Shown here: positions 45,892-53,664 of the stretch, one piece after another
Position numbering within the stretch: position 1 is the stretch's first letter
Layout of the letters: each line of letters opens with the position of its first letter
DNA from: Agrobacterium tumefaciens str. B6
Lineage (GTDB): Bacteria; Pseudomonadota; Alphaproteobacteria; Rhizobiales; Rhizobiaceae
NCBI RefSeq assembly: GCF_001541315.1
Contig: NZ_LMVK01000049.1
Coordinates: 186,001 to 250,000 of the forward strand
DNA length: 64,000 nt
Direction of reading: 5' to 3'
The notes under the pieces: model-generated
What the model was told of the DNA's origin: nothing
The model's input: only the letters and a program-made list of their open reading frames with translations
The model's database searches: none
Position numbers and translations under genes: made by a program

Positions 45892-46812
45892 TCAAGGCGC
45901 TCGTTCATCGTGCCCATGCTTGCCGGCATCCATCTTCAGCCAGCTGGCGAAAGCTTCGACCTCATCCGTCTGGATCGCACCGACACCGGCCTCGGCGAGT
46001 GCGCCCCACACCGCCTCCGGTTCTTTGAGCGCCCGCGTATCGTTGAAATCGAGGCAATGGGCGACATCCAGCGTGTTGATCCACAACCGGATATTCTGAC
46101 GCTCCATCTCGGCACGGCCTTCGGCCAGATCGGCAATATCGGTGAATTTCACCTCGATCATCGGCGCCTTCAATGCCTCGATGCGGCGCAGATCCTCGGC
46201 AAACCTGCCCTTCTTCACCGGAAACATCGGCATATGCGGGATCTTGCCGAACCAGTCCGTATCGAGCACCTCGAAACGGCTGGCCTCAGGATCGATATCG
46301 GTCTTCACCAGCACCTGGTCTTCAACACCGAGCCGCAGCACGGTTTCCATGACTTGCGGCAGATCGCGGGTGAATTTGATGTCGATATTGACGGTGATCT
46401 TGCCCCGTACCTCTTCCAGCAGTTCTTCCAGTGTCGGCACACATTCATGGGTCACGTCAGCCGCATCGCCACCCGCGCCGGCCTTCAGCTTTGCTGCGCG
46501 AACCACCTCGAAAGGCAGCGCGCTCACGGTCCCCTTGCCCGTCGTGGTGCGGTCGAGCGTTTCATCATGAATGACGACCAGCCTGCCATCGGCTGTCGCC
46601 TGCGTGTCGATTTCGATCATCTCGACACCCGCCGCAACCGCGGCCCGGACGGAGGCAAGTGAGTTTTCTGCCGTAGCAGTCCAGAAACCACGGTGGGCGA
46701 TGGTCAGGATGGCCGGATTGTCGCGCGAGCAGAGTGCAAGCACATTGCAGGGATTGGAGGTATTTCGGGAGGTAGCGAGGGTTCGGTGCATGGGTCGACT
46801 TTCAGGTCTCAT
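45892..46812 (-). CDS. Glycerophosphodiester phosphodiesterase
   Basis: The enzyme hydrolyses glycerophosphodiesters to glycerol-3-phosphate and an alcohol. The GDPD signature AHRGFWTATAENSLAS (catalytic His, Arg and Glu/Asn) lies near residues 39-54, followed by VEMIEIDTQATADGRLVVIHDETLDRTTTG with metal-binding acids. The length of 306 aa is normal. No signal peptide is clear, so it is probably cytoplasmic. The start at 46812 or 46791 (MHRTLATSRN) cannot be decided. It is divergent from the ROK regulator gene at 46942. Confidence 0.92.
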   Translation of the reverse strand: MRPESRPMHRTLATSRNTSNPCNVLALCSRDNPAILTIAHRGFWTATAENSLASVRAAVAAGVEMIEIDTQATADGRLVVIHDETLDRTTTGKGTVSALPFEVVRAAKLKAGAGGDAADVTHECVPTLEELLEEVRGKITVNIDIKFTRDLPQVMETVLRLGVEDQVLVKTDIDPEASRFEVLDTDWFGKIPHMPMFPVKKGRFAEDLRRIEALKAPMIEVKFTDIADLAEGRAEMERQNIRLWINTLDVAHCLDFNDTRALKEPEAVWGALAEAGVGAIQTDEVEAFASWLKMDAGKHGHDERAP

Positions 46813-46941
46813 GGTCGGCTGATTTTGTCGCCTTCAATTAATACACATAAGGCGTAATATTTATGACAAGGGCTGGGAATAATGTCCCAGTGTACCAAAG
46901 CCCCGTGTTGCCGCCGCCCCGCACAGCCGTTATCCAAGGCC

Positions 46942-48090
46942 ATGACAACAGATCAGACGCCGCACCAGAGCTTCGACCGCCAGCCGCTTGCCAGCGAGAA
47001 TGAGCGTCTTATTCTCGATATCGTCCGTCGCCACGGCCCCATTGCCCGTGCATCGATCACCGGCCACACCAATCTCACGCAGCAATCCGTGCACCGGTTG
47101 ATCGAAGGCCTGCTGGAGCGCGGGATTCTGCAAACCGGCGCGCCGCTCAAGGGCACGCGCGGCCAACCGAGCCCGACAATCGAGCTGGTGCCGGAGGCGG
47201 CCTATTCGCTCGGCATTTCCATCAACACCGACTCCGTGGTCATCTGCATCGCCGATTTTCGCTGCGACGTGATTGTCGAGGAAAAACTTGACATGCTTCC
47301 GGAGGACCGGGAGGAGACGCTCGCCGCCTTGTCGCTGGCCCTGGAGCGGTTGCTGGCGGAACGCGGCATCCCGCGCGAGCGCCTGCTTGGCCTCGGTTTT
47401 TCTATGTCCGGCTTCTTCGTGTCGGAAGACCGCGCCTTTAATGCGCCGGAACCTCTGCGCGACTGGTCGCTGATGGACCTGAAGCCGATCCTTGAGAAAC
47501 GGTTCCGCCTGCCGGTCTGGCTGGAAAACAACGCCACCACTGGCGCGATCGGCGAAAGCCTGCGCGGCGTCGGGTCCTGGTGCCAGACCTTCGCCTATCT
47601 GTCCTTCAATTACGGTTTCGGCGGCGGACTGATCCTTGGCGGCCAGCCTTTTTACGGCTTTCACGGCAATGCCGGCGAATTCAGCGGCATATACAGCCCG
47701 GACGAAGCGCCCAAACGTCCGGCCCTGCAATATCTGATCACCACCCTGCAGAAAAACGGCGTCGACATCCATTCGATCGAGGCGCTTTACCAGCAGTTCG
47801 ACCCCGCATGGCCGGGCGTCGAGGAATGGCTGACCGAAACCATGCCGCAGGTGGACCGTCTGGTGGCGAGCCTGATCTCAGTCCTTGATCCGCAGGCCAT
47901 CGTCTTCGGCGGGCAATTGCCGCGCGCGCTGGGCCAGATGATGATCGAACGCACGCACATGCCCTCGGCGCGCGAACACCGTTACGGCGTCGGCCCGAAG
48001 GAGGCCAAGCTGGTTCTTAGCGAAACGGTCGGCGATCCCTCTGCAATCGGCGCCGCGCTGCTGCCGCTCAGGGTCCGCTATTTCCTGTAG
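46942..48090 (+). CDS. ROK-family transcriptional regulator
   Basis: The product is 382 aa from the ATG at 46942 (MTTDQTPHQS), preceded by CCAAGGCC. The frame is open for 20 codons upstream. The N-terminal winged helix (ENERLILDIVRRHGPIARASITGHTNLTQQSVHRLIEGLLERGIL) is followed by a ROK domain with FSMSGFFVSEDRAFNAPEPLRDW and GNAGEFSGIYSP. Classical zinc cysteines are absent. Upstream, CTGGGA (46873-46878) and TCCCAG (46885-46890) form a dyad that could be an operator. The divergent glycerophosphodiesterase gene is a likely target. Confidence 0.85.
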   Translation: MTTDQTPHQSFDRQPLASENERLILDIVRRHGPIARASITGHTNLTQQSVHRLIEGLLERGILQTGAPLKGTRGQPSPTIELVPEAAYSLGISINTDSVVICIADFRCDVIVEEKLDMLPEDREETLAALSLALERLLAERGIPRERLLGLGFSMSGFFVSEDRAFNAPEPLRDWSLMDLKPILEKRFRLPVWLENNATTGAIGESLRGVGSWCQTFAYLSFNYGFGGGLILGGQPFYGFHGNAGEFSGIYSPDEAPKRPALQYLITTLQKNGVDIHSIEALYQQFDPAWPGVEEWLTETMPQVDRLVASLISVLDPQAIVFGGQLPRALGQMMIERTHMPSAREHRYGVGPKEAKLVLSETVGDPSAIGAALLPLRVRYFL

Positions 48091-48196
48091 GCCGGCCCAA
48101 ACGGCCTGATGTAATCCCGCAACAATCATCACGGAAACGTGCGGCCAATTTGGCCCCCGGGTTTTTACGGGCTGGCAGCAAACGCCAGATGGCAGT

Positions 48197-48221
48197 AAAC
48201 ATGATCATAATAATCATGTTT
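48197..48221. promoter_or_regulatory. Iron-responsive operator candidate (RirA IRO box) upstream of the sigma factor
   Basis: A palindrome with arms AAACATGAT and ATCATGTTT and a 7-bp AT-rich centre lies 39 bp upstream of the FecI-type gene. Its core reads TGA-N9-TCA (48202-48216), exactly the IRO box recognised by RirA in rhizobia and Agrobacterium. The downstream genes are siderophore uptake genes, which fits iron repression. Confidence 0.75.
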
Positions 48222-48260
48222 CTTGCGATATGAGGCAGCGCGTATATTCGCAGCCGCATC

Positions 48261-48800
48261 ATGCGACAAGCCAATAAGTCGCCGGGTCGATTGATGAGTA
48301 AAGCCCTGTTACAGGTTCTCGATGCCGAGGAGGAAAGCCGCCTGATGCGGTTCTTCCGCCGGCGATTGCAGAACCGGGAAGATGCCGCCGATGCCATGCA
48401 GGAAACCCTGCTGCGGGCGCTGGAAGTCTCGCATGCCACGCTGATCGACAATCCGCAGGCCTATCTCTTCCAGATCGCCCGGTCCGTCGCCCGCCTGACG
48501 GCCATCCGCCAGTCGCGCGAGCGGCCGTTATTCGCCCCTTACGAAGCGGGTTTTGCCGTTGCCTGCGAAGAGCCGGCGCAGGAACGGATCGTCGCCGGAC
48601 GGCAGCACCTGATTTTGATGGCACGGGCCATCGAGGCCCTGCCGAGACGCTGCCAGCAGGTCTTCGTGCTCAGCCGCCTGCATGGCCATTCCAATGGCGA
48701 GATCGCCACCCGGCTCGGCATTTCCCGCAACATGGTGGAAAAACACATTATCAAGGCGCTGCTGCACTGCCGTAAGGTCCGCGTGCAAATAAAAATGTAA
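48261..48800 (+). CDS. FecI-type ECF sigma factor
   Basis: The 179-aa protein has a sigma-70 region 2 (SRLMRFFRRRLQNREDAADAMQETLLRALE) and region 4 (ALPRRCQQVFVLSRLHGHSNGEIATRLGISRNMVEKHIIKALLHCR). This is the iron-starvation ECF group that reads promoters of TonB receptors. It is followed by an antisigma gene and a receptor with a signalling domain, the complete cell-surface-signalling set. The start at 48261 or at 48294 (MSKALLQVL) is uncertain. An IRO-like operator lies upstream. Confidence 0.93.
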   Translation: MRQANKSPGRLMSKALLQVLDAEEESRLMRFFRRRLQNREDAADAMQETLLRALEVSHATLIDNPQAYLFQIARSVARLTAIRQSRERPLFAPYEAGFAVACEEPAQERIVAGRQHLILMARAIEALPRRCQQVFVLSRLHGHSNGEIATRLGISRNMVEKHIIKALLHCRKVRVQIKM

Positions 48801-48884
48801 ACCTGCATCAGGTGTTCGCATCCTTTTTCACTCTATAAGGGAAAAGGAATACACATCAGCACGCAACAAACGGCAGATCAGGAC

Positions 48885-49853
48885 ATGAATGAGCGCCCGG
48901 ACGGTCTGAAGGATGACGGCTTGACCGATGACGGTCTGGTCGAGCAGGCCGCGCTGTGGGTGGCGCGCATGCAATCAAAAGATGCGACGGAAGCGGAGCG
49001 CGCGGCGTTTCATGTCTGGCTGCGGGCCGATGCCGCCCATGCTGCCGCCTATGAGGAAATGCAAAGCCTCTGGGGAGCACTCGGCGAGATCGATCTTGCG
49101 CCGGCCGGGCGGCAAAAACGCCGAGGGCCCCGCCGGGCGATGCTGGCGGGCCTGGCCGGTCTCTGCCTCATCGGGCTTGCGGCGCTGTTTGCGGAAAAAA
49201 GCGGATTAAAGGACCGCTGGCAGGCGGATTATTACACCGGCATCGGCGAAACGCGCGTGCTGGCGCTGGAAGACGGCAGCCGTATCAGCCTGAATACCGA
49301 CACGGCAATTGCCGTCCATTATTCGCAAAAGGAACGGCGCATTACCCTTCTTCGCGGCGAGGCCTATTTTGATGTCGCAAAAAATCCGGAGCGCCCCTTC
49401 AGCGTGGAGGATGGAGCGCTGACGGCAAAAGCGCTCGGCACGCATTATTCGGTCCGTACCGGCAATGGCGCACTGCCGCAGGAGGTGCAGGTGGAGGAAG
49501 GCCGGGTGGAGGTGACGACAGGGGCCGAGGTCGCCGTGCTCACGCCCGGAGAGGCCGTGACCCTTGGTGGCGACGGCAGGCTGGTGCGCGCCCGCAAGGA
49601 TGTTGCCAACAGCATGGCATGGCGAGAGGGCAAGCTCGTCTTTTCCGGCCAGCCATTGCGTGAGGTTCTCGATATTCTCTCGCAATATCGCCGGGGTCGT
49701 ATCGTCATTCTCGATGAGGCGGCGGCGAAACAGCGCGTTTCCGGCATTTTCGACCTGAAGGATACGGATCAGGCGCTCACCATTCTCGAAGAAAGCCTTC
49801 CCGTTTCGGTATCGCGGCTTTCCGGAATGCTGGTTTTCGTCCGCTCCAGATAA
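48885..49853 (+). CDS. FecR-type antisigma factor / signal transducer
   Basis: The 322-aa protein spans the inner membrane once. A cytoplasmic N-terminal domain (residues 18-68, AALWVARMQSKDATEAERAAFHVWLRAD) binds the sigma factor. A membrane segment lies at about 86-103. The periplasmic FecR domain (about 115-220, YYTGIGETRVLALEDGSRISLNTDTAIAV) and a C-terminal domain (about 250-320, LVFSGQPLREVLDILSQY) follow. It receives the signal from the receptor at 49961 when the siderophore is bound. The gene lies 84 bp after the sigma gene. Confidence 0.92.
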   Translation: MNERPDGLKDDGLTDDGLVEQAALWVARMQSKDATEAERAAFHVWLRADAAHAAAYEEMQSLWGALGEIDLAPAGRQKRRGPRRAMLAGLAGLCLIGLAALFAEKSGLKDRWQADYYTGIGETRVLALEDGSRISLNTDTAIAVHYSQKERRITLLRGEAYFDVAKNPERPFSVEDGALTAKALGTHYSVRTGNGALPQEVQVEEGRVEVTTGAEVAVLTPGEAVTLGGDGRLVRARKDVANSMAWREGKLVFSGQPLREVLDILSQYRRGRIVILDEAAAKQRVSGIFDLKDTDQALTILEESLPVSVSRLSGMLVFVRSR

Positions 49854-49960
49854 AAATAACTTTTTTGCGGCTCCGACGTCAGGAGGCGGCCCGCCTTTTC
49901 ACTCTAGGCAATCAGGACCCGTTTCAGCGGGCGGCATGATCACGAGTGAGAGGGAATGAC

Positions 49961-52390
49961 ATGAATTTGGGCAAGCAGGCACGTGGCTGGTTCTGGCTGA
50001 CGACGACGGCGATCATAGGCGGTATCGTCGCGGCAGGTCCGGGCGCCACGCCCGCCAGCGCGCAGACCCCGCCAGCCGCAAGCGGCGCATCCGCCACCGT
50101 CACCGTCTCCATTCCCGCGGGGCCGCTGGAAAACGCCATCCTCAGCTTTGGCCGCCAGGCCAATCTGCGCATGGTCTACCCCTCCACAATCACCAGAGGC
50201 CGCAGCACGGCGGGCGTCAAGGGCACGCTCGGCGTATCGGCGGCCGTCAGCGGGCTTCTCTCCGGATCGGGGCTGAACTATGCGCTGGCCGGCGGCAATA
50301 CGGTTCGCATTTTCGATCCCGCCGGCCAGACCGGTGAAGGCGGCGGTTCTGCCGCCGCCGGCAGCACCCTGCTTGCGCCAATCACCGTGCAGGGCACCGG
50401 CCTTGAAGGCGCCAGGGGCATCATCGAGAGCAATGGCTATGTCGGCAAATCCGGCCGCACCGCCACCAAGACCGATACGCCTGTTGCCGAAACCGCGCAA
50501 TCGATCACCACCGTCAGCCGCAAGCAGCTCGATGATCTGAAGCCGCAGAACCTCTCCGAAGCGCTGAACTACACGCCCGGCGCGCGCATCGGCCAATATG
50601 GCGCGGAACCGCGCTTCGACGCCTTCAAGGTGCGCGGTACCGATCTCAGCACCACAGGCATTTTCCGCGACGGCCTGCGGCAGGTCAGCAGCCAGAACGG
50701 CAGTGCCCGGCTTGAGCCCTATGGCGTGGAAGCGGTCTCCATCCTGCGCGGCCCAGCCGCCTCCATCTATGGCGCAAGCAGCTCCGGCGGCATTGTCGAT
50801 ATCATCTCGAAGCGCCCGACGGAGGAGACATTGCGCGAGGTGGAGCTGCAATATGGCTCCTACGGCCGCGTGCAGGGCGCTTTCGACCTTTCCGGCGCCG
50901 TCGATGACGAGAAGACCATGCTTTACCGCCTGACCGGCGTGGCCCGCAACGGACGCAACGAAATCAGCGCCATCAAGGACGACCGGCTGTTCATCGCGCC
51001 GGCCTTCACCTTCCAGCCGGATGCCGGCACCAAGCTGACACTGCTCGGCGAATATATGGACAGCACCACCGGCGGCACCTGGGGCTACATCAACAACTAC
51101 GGCAGCGACGGCAAATCAATCGGCGCGACGCCGGTTTATGGCGGCGATTCCCGTTTTAATGACTTCGAGCAGAAACAATGGCGTGTTGGTTATGAGTTCG
51201 AGCACGAAATCAACGACAATGTCACCTTCTACAGCAAGGCGCGTTACTCCGCCCTTTCGGCCGACCAGCAATGGGTCTTCGCCAATTATCCCGGCATCAC
51301 CATCGAGGATAATGAAGGCGTTTCCGCCGATAATTACCTGAAGACCGAATTCGACACCGGCCCGGCGAAACATACGCTGCTGACGGGTATCGACTTCAGC
51401 CACATGTCCTACACATCGAAGCAGGGCAACGGCGCCAGCCCCTTCACCGACACCTTCACCTATGTGCCTGATGTGTCGCTGATACTGAAGCAGAGGATGA
51501 ACACCCTCGGCATCTATGCGCAGGATCAGGTTGAAATCGATCGCTGGCGCCTGACGGCCGGCATCCGCCACGACTGGCTGGATACAGAATATCAGTCCCA
51601 GACCGTGGGTGCGGCAGCGGCTCCCACCTATGATGGCGATGAAACAAAAACGACGGGCCGCGCCAGCCTCGGTTATGTCTTCGACAGCGGCGTGATGCCC
51701 TATGTCAGCTACGGCACATCCTTCGTCGCCAATCCGGGCGTCATCATCACCACGGGAACGGTCACCGGCCAGGCACAGCCGACGGTCGGCAAGCAATATG
51801 AAATCGGCGTAAAATATGCCCTGCCGCAATATAACGCTTTGCTGAGCGCCGCCTTCTTCAATCTCGATCAGGACAATGCCACGGTCTACGAAACCTCGTC
51901 CGGCATCAACCTGCTGCGGCAGCTCGACCTGCGCTCGCGCGGGGTGGAACTGGAAGCGACCGCCTCGCTCGACAATGGCTGGAGCCTTATTGGCTCCTAC
52001 TCCTATAACGACGTCGAAATCACCAAGCTGACGTCGGAAACAGTTGGCAGGCAGCTCAATTCCTCGCCCTACCACACCTTCTCGCTCTGGGCCGATTATG
52101 AATTCCAGGGCGGCGCGCTGGAAGGCCTCGGCATCGGCGCGGGCCTGCGTTACGTGGGATCGAGCTTCGGCGACAACCAGCACACGCCCATTCTTGACAA
52201 TGAATCCCGCACCTTCGTCGATGCCTCGCTGCGATACGATCTCGGCAAGGCCTTGCCCTCGCTGGAAGGTGTGAAGCTGCAGGTCAACGCCACCAACCTC
52301 CTCGACGAGGTCAAGCAGGTCTGCACCACGGGCTTCTGCTATTACGACGAGGGTCGCAAGATCGTCGGCAGCATCCGGTATCGCTTCTGA
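49961..52390 (+). CDS. TonB-dependent siderophore receptor with signalling domain (FoxA/FhuA-like)
   Basis: The 809-aa protein has a signal peptide (residues 1 to about 35, ending PASAQ). A secretin/TonB short N-terminal domain (about 47-100, IPAGPLENAILSFGRQANLRMVYPS) marks transducer-type receptors. The plug domain (about 150-260, TPVAETAQSITTVSRKQL, ALNYTPGARIG) is followed by a 22-strand barrel ending in IVGSIRYRF. The pattern is of the ferric-hydroxamate receptors. I used the ATG at 49961 with GAGGGAATGAC upstream. The stop overlaps the next start (TGATG), so the permease is co-translated. Confidence 0.93.
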   Translation: MNLGKQARGWFWLTTTAIIGGIVAAGPGATPASAQTPPAASGASATVTVSIPAGPLENAILSFGRQANLRMVYPSTITRGRSTAGVKGTLGVSAAVSGLLSGSGLNYALAGGNTVRIFDPAGQTGEGGGSAAAGSTLLAPITVQGTGLEGARGIIESNGYVGKSGRTATKTDTPVAETAQSITTVSRKQLDDLKPQNLSEALNYTPGARIGQYGAEPRFDAFKVRGTDLSTTGIFRDGLRQVSSQNGSARLEPYGVEAVSILRGPAASIYGASSSGGIVDIISKRPTEETLREVELQYGSYGRVQGAFDLSGAVDDEKTMLYRLTGVARNGRNEISAIKDDRLFIAPAFTFQPDAGTKLTLLGEYMDSTTGGTWGYINNYGSDGKSIGATPVYGGDSRFNDFEQKQWRVGYEFEHEINDNVTFYSKARYSALSADQQWVFANYPGITIEDNEGVSADNYLKTEFDTGPAKHTLLTGIDFSHMSYTSKQGNGASPFTDTFTYVPDVSLILKQRMNTLGIYAQDQVEIDRWRLTAGIRHDWLDTEYQSQTVGAAAAPTYDGDETKTTGRASLGYVFDSGVMPYVSYGTSFVANPGVIITTGTVTGQAQPTVGKQYEIGVKYALPQYNALLSAAFFNLDQDNATVYETSSGINLLRQLDLRSRGVELEATASLDNGWSLIGSYSYNDVEITKLTSETVGRQLNSSPYHTFSLWADYEFQGGALEGLGIGAGLRYVGSSFGDNQHTPILDNESRTFVDASLRYDLGKALPSLEGVKLQVNATNLLDEVKQVCTTGFCYYDEGRKIVGSIRYRF

Positions 52391-53613
52391 TGCTGCAGCA
52401 GACCCCCCTCGCAGCAAAACCGTCACCCGCCGCCGTCTTCGTGGCGGTCGGCGGGCTTTATGTCGGCCAGAGCGTCATTGGCGGGCTGACCTTTCTCGGT
52501 CTGCCCGCAGTGCTCAGAACCGCTGGCCTGCCGCTGGACCAGATCGGCCTGCTTTATCTCGTCGTTCTGCCCTGGGCGCTGAAATTCCTCTGGTCGCCGC
52601 ATGTGGAGCGTTACCGCCTGCCGCCGGTCGGCAGGAACCGCTCGCGGATAATCGTCGGCGCGGGTATCGCCACCTGCGCCTGCGGCCTCGCCATCCTCGC
52701 CTTCACCGGCCCTTCGCCGGTCTCCGTCGCAATCGGCATCCTGTCGGTGATCGCGCTGGTGACTGCGACGGTCGATATAGCCTGCGATGGTTATGCGGTA
52801 GAAACACTGGCGGCCGAACATCACGGCTGGGGCAATGCGGCGCAGGTGGGCGGCTCCTATCTCGGTTCGGCCATCGGCGCGGGCCTTTTTCTGGTGCTTG
52901 TGGAGCGGTCCGGCTGGACGAGCGCCACGCTTGTGATGGCCGGACTGGTCATCCTGCTTGCCCTGCCCTTCCTGTTCGGCCCGGCGGCAAAAACGGTGGC
53001 GCAAACCCGGGATCACCTGCCCTCCATCAGAAACGCGCTAAAGCGGCGCGAGGTGCGCACCGGTCTTCTCGTCGCCGCCGTTTATGTGGCCGCACAGAAA
53101 TGGGGGCTCGCTATGCTCGGCCCGTTTCTGGTCGATTATGGCTTTGATCTCGCCACCATCGGCGCATTGAATGGTGTCGGCAGCATGATCATCGGTTTTG
53201 CCGGTGCGCTGCTCGGCGGCACGCTGGTCAGGCTTTACGGCGCATCGCGGGTTCTGCTCGTCGCCATCTTCGTACAGACGGCGCTGCTCTGCGTCTTCGC
53301 CTATTTCAGCGTCCATCGCGACGTTTCGCAATGGGTGGTCATGGCGGTTGCGGTAGCAAGCTCCTCGGGCATCATGTCCATCGGCTTTGTAGCGCTCTAC
53401 GCCTGTTTCATGGGCTGGTCAGACCCACGGCAGGCCGGGGTCGACTTCACCCTCTTCCAGTGCATGGACGGCATCGTCAGCATGGCGGGCGGCCTGGGTG
53501 CCGGTGCGATTGCCGAAAAATTCGGCTATCAGGCCTCCTTCGCGCTTGCCGCCATCGTTTCCGTACTCGCCGCACCCGTCATATTCCTGCTGATGCGGCG
53601 CCAGAATTCCTGA
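52390..53613 (+). CDS. Inner-membrane MFS permease of the RhtX/FptX (AmpG-like) siderophore class
   Basis: The 407-aa protein has twelve hydrophobic segments. Its start (VGGLYVGQSVIGGLTFLGLPAVLRTAGLPLDQIGLLYL followed by WALKFLWSPHVERYRLP) fits RhtX/FptX-type permeases, which carry ferric siderophores into the cytoplasm without an ABC system. It shares a base with the stop of the TonB receptor gene. It is thus the likely inner-membrane partner of that receptor. No siderophore synthesis genes are in the window, which suggests use of a foreign siderophore. Confidence 0.85.
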   Translation: MLQQTPLAAKPSPAAVFVAVGGLYVGQSVIGGLTFLGLPAVLRTAGLPLDQIGLLYLVVLPWALKFLWSPHVERYRLPPVGRNRSRIIVGAGIATCACGLAILAFTGPSPVSVAIGILSVIALVTATVDIACDGYAVETLAAEHHGWGNAAQVGGSYLGSAIGAGLFLVLVERSGWTSATLVMAGLVILLALPFLFGPAAKTVAQTRDHLPSIRNALKRREVRTGLLVAAVYVAAQKWGLAMLGPFLVDYGFDLATIGALNGVGSMIIGFAGALLGGTLVRLYGASRVLLVAIFVQTALLCVFAYFSVHRDVSQWVVMAVAVASSSGIMSIGFVALYACFMGWSDPRQAGVDFTLFQCMDGIVSMAGGLGAGAIAEKFGYQASFALAAIVSVLAAPVIFLLMRRQNS

Positions 53614-53664
53614 AACGAGACTCTTTCGGGCGCGGCGGCATGACCGCGCCCGCACTGTCGCAAC

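Noticed and set aside
46930..47772. 280-aa minus-strand frame opposite the second ROK gene
   Set aside because: Antisense shadow. The plus-strand product has clear helix-turn-helix and ROK features.
51116..52426. 436-aa minus-strand frame opposite the TonB receptor
   Set aside because: Antisense shadow of the receptor barrel; no domains and no start signal.
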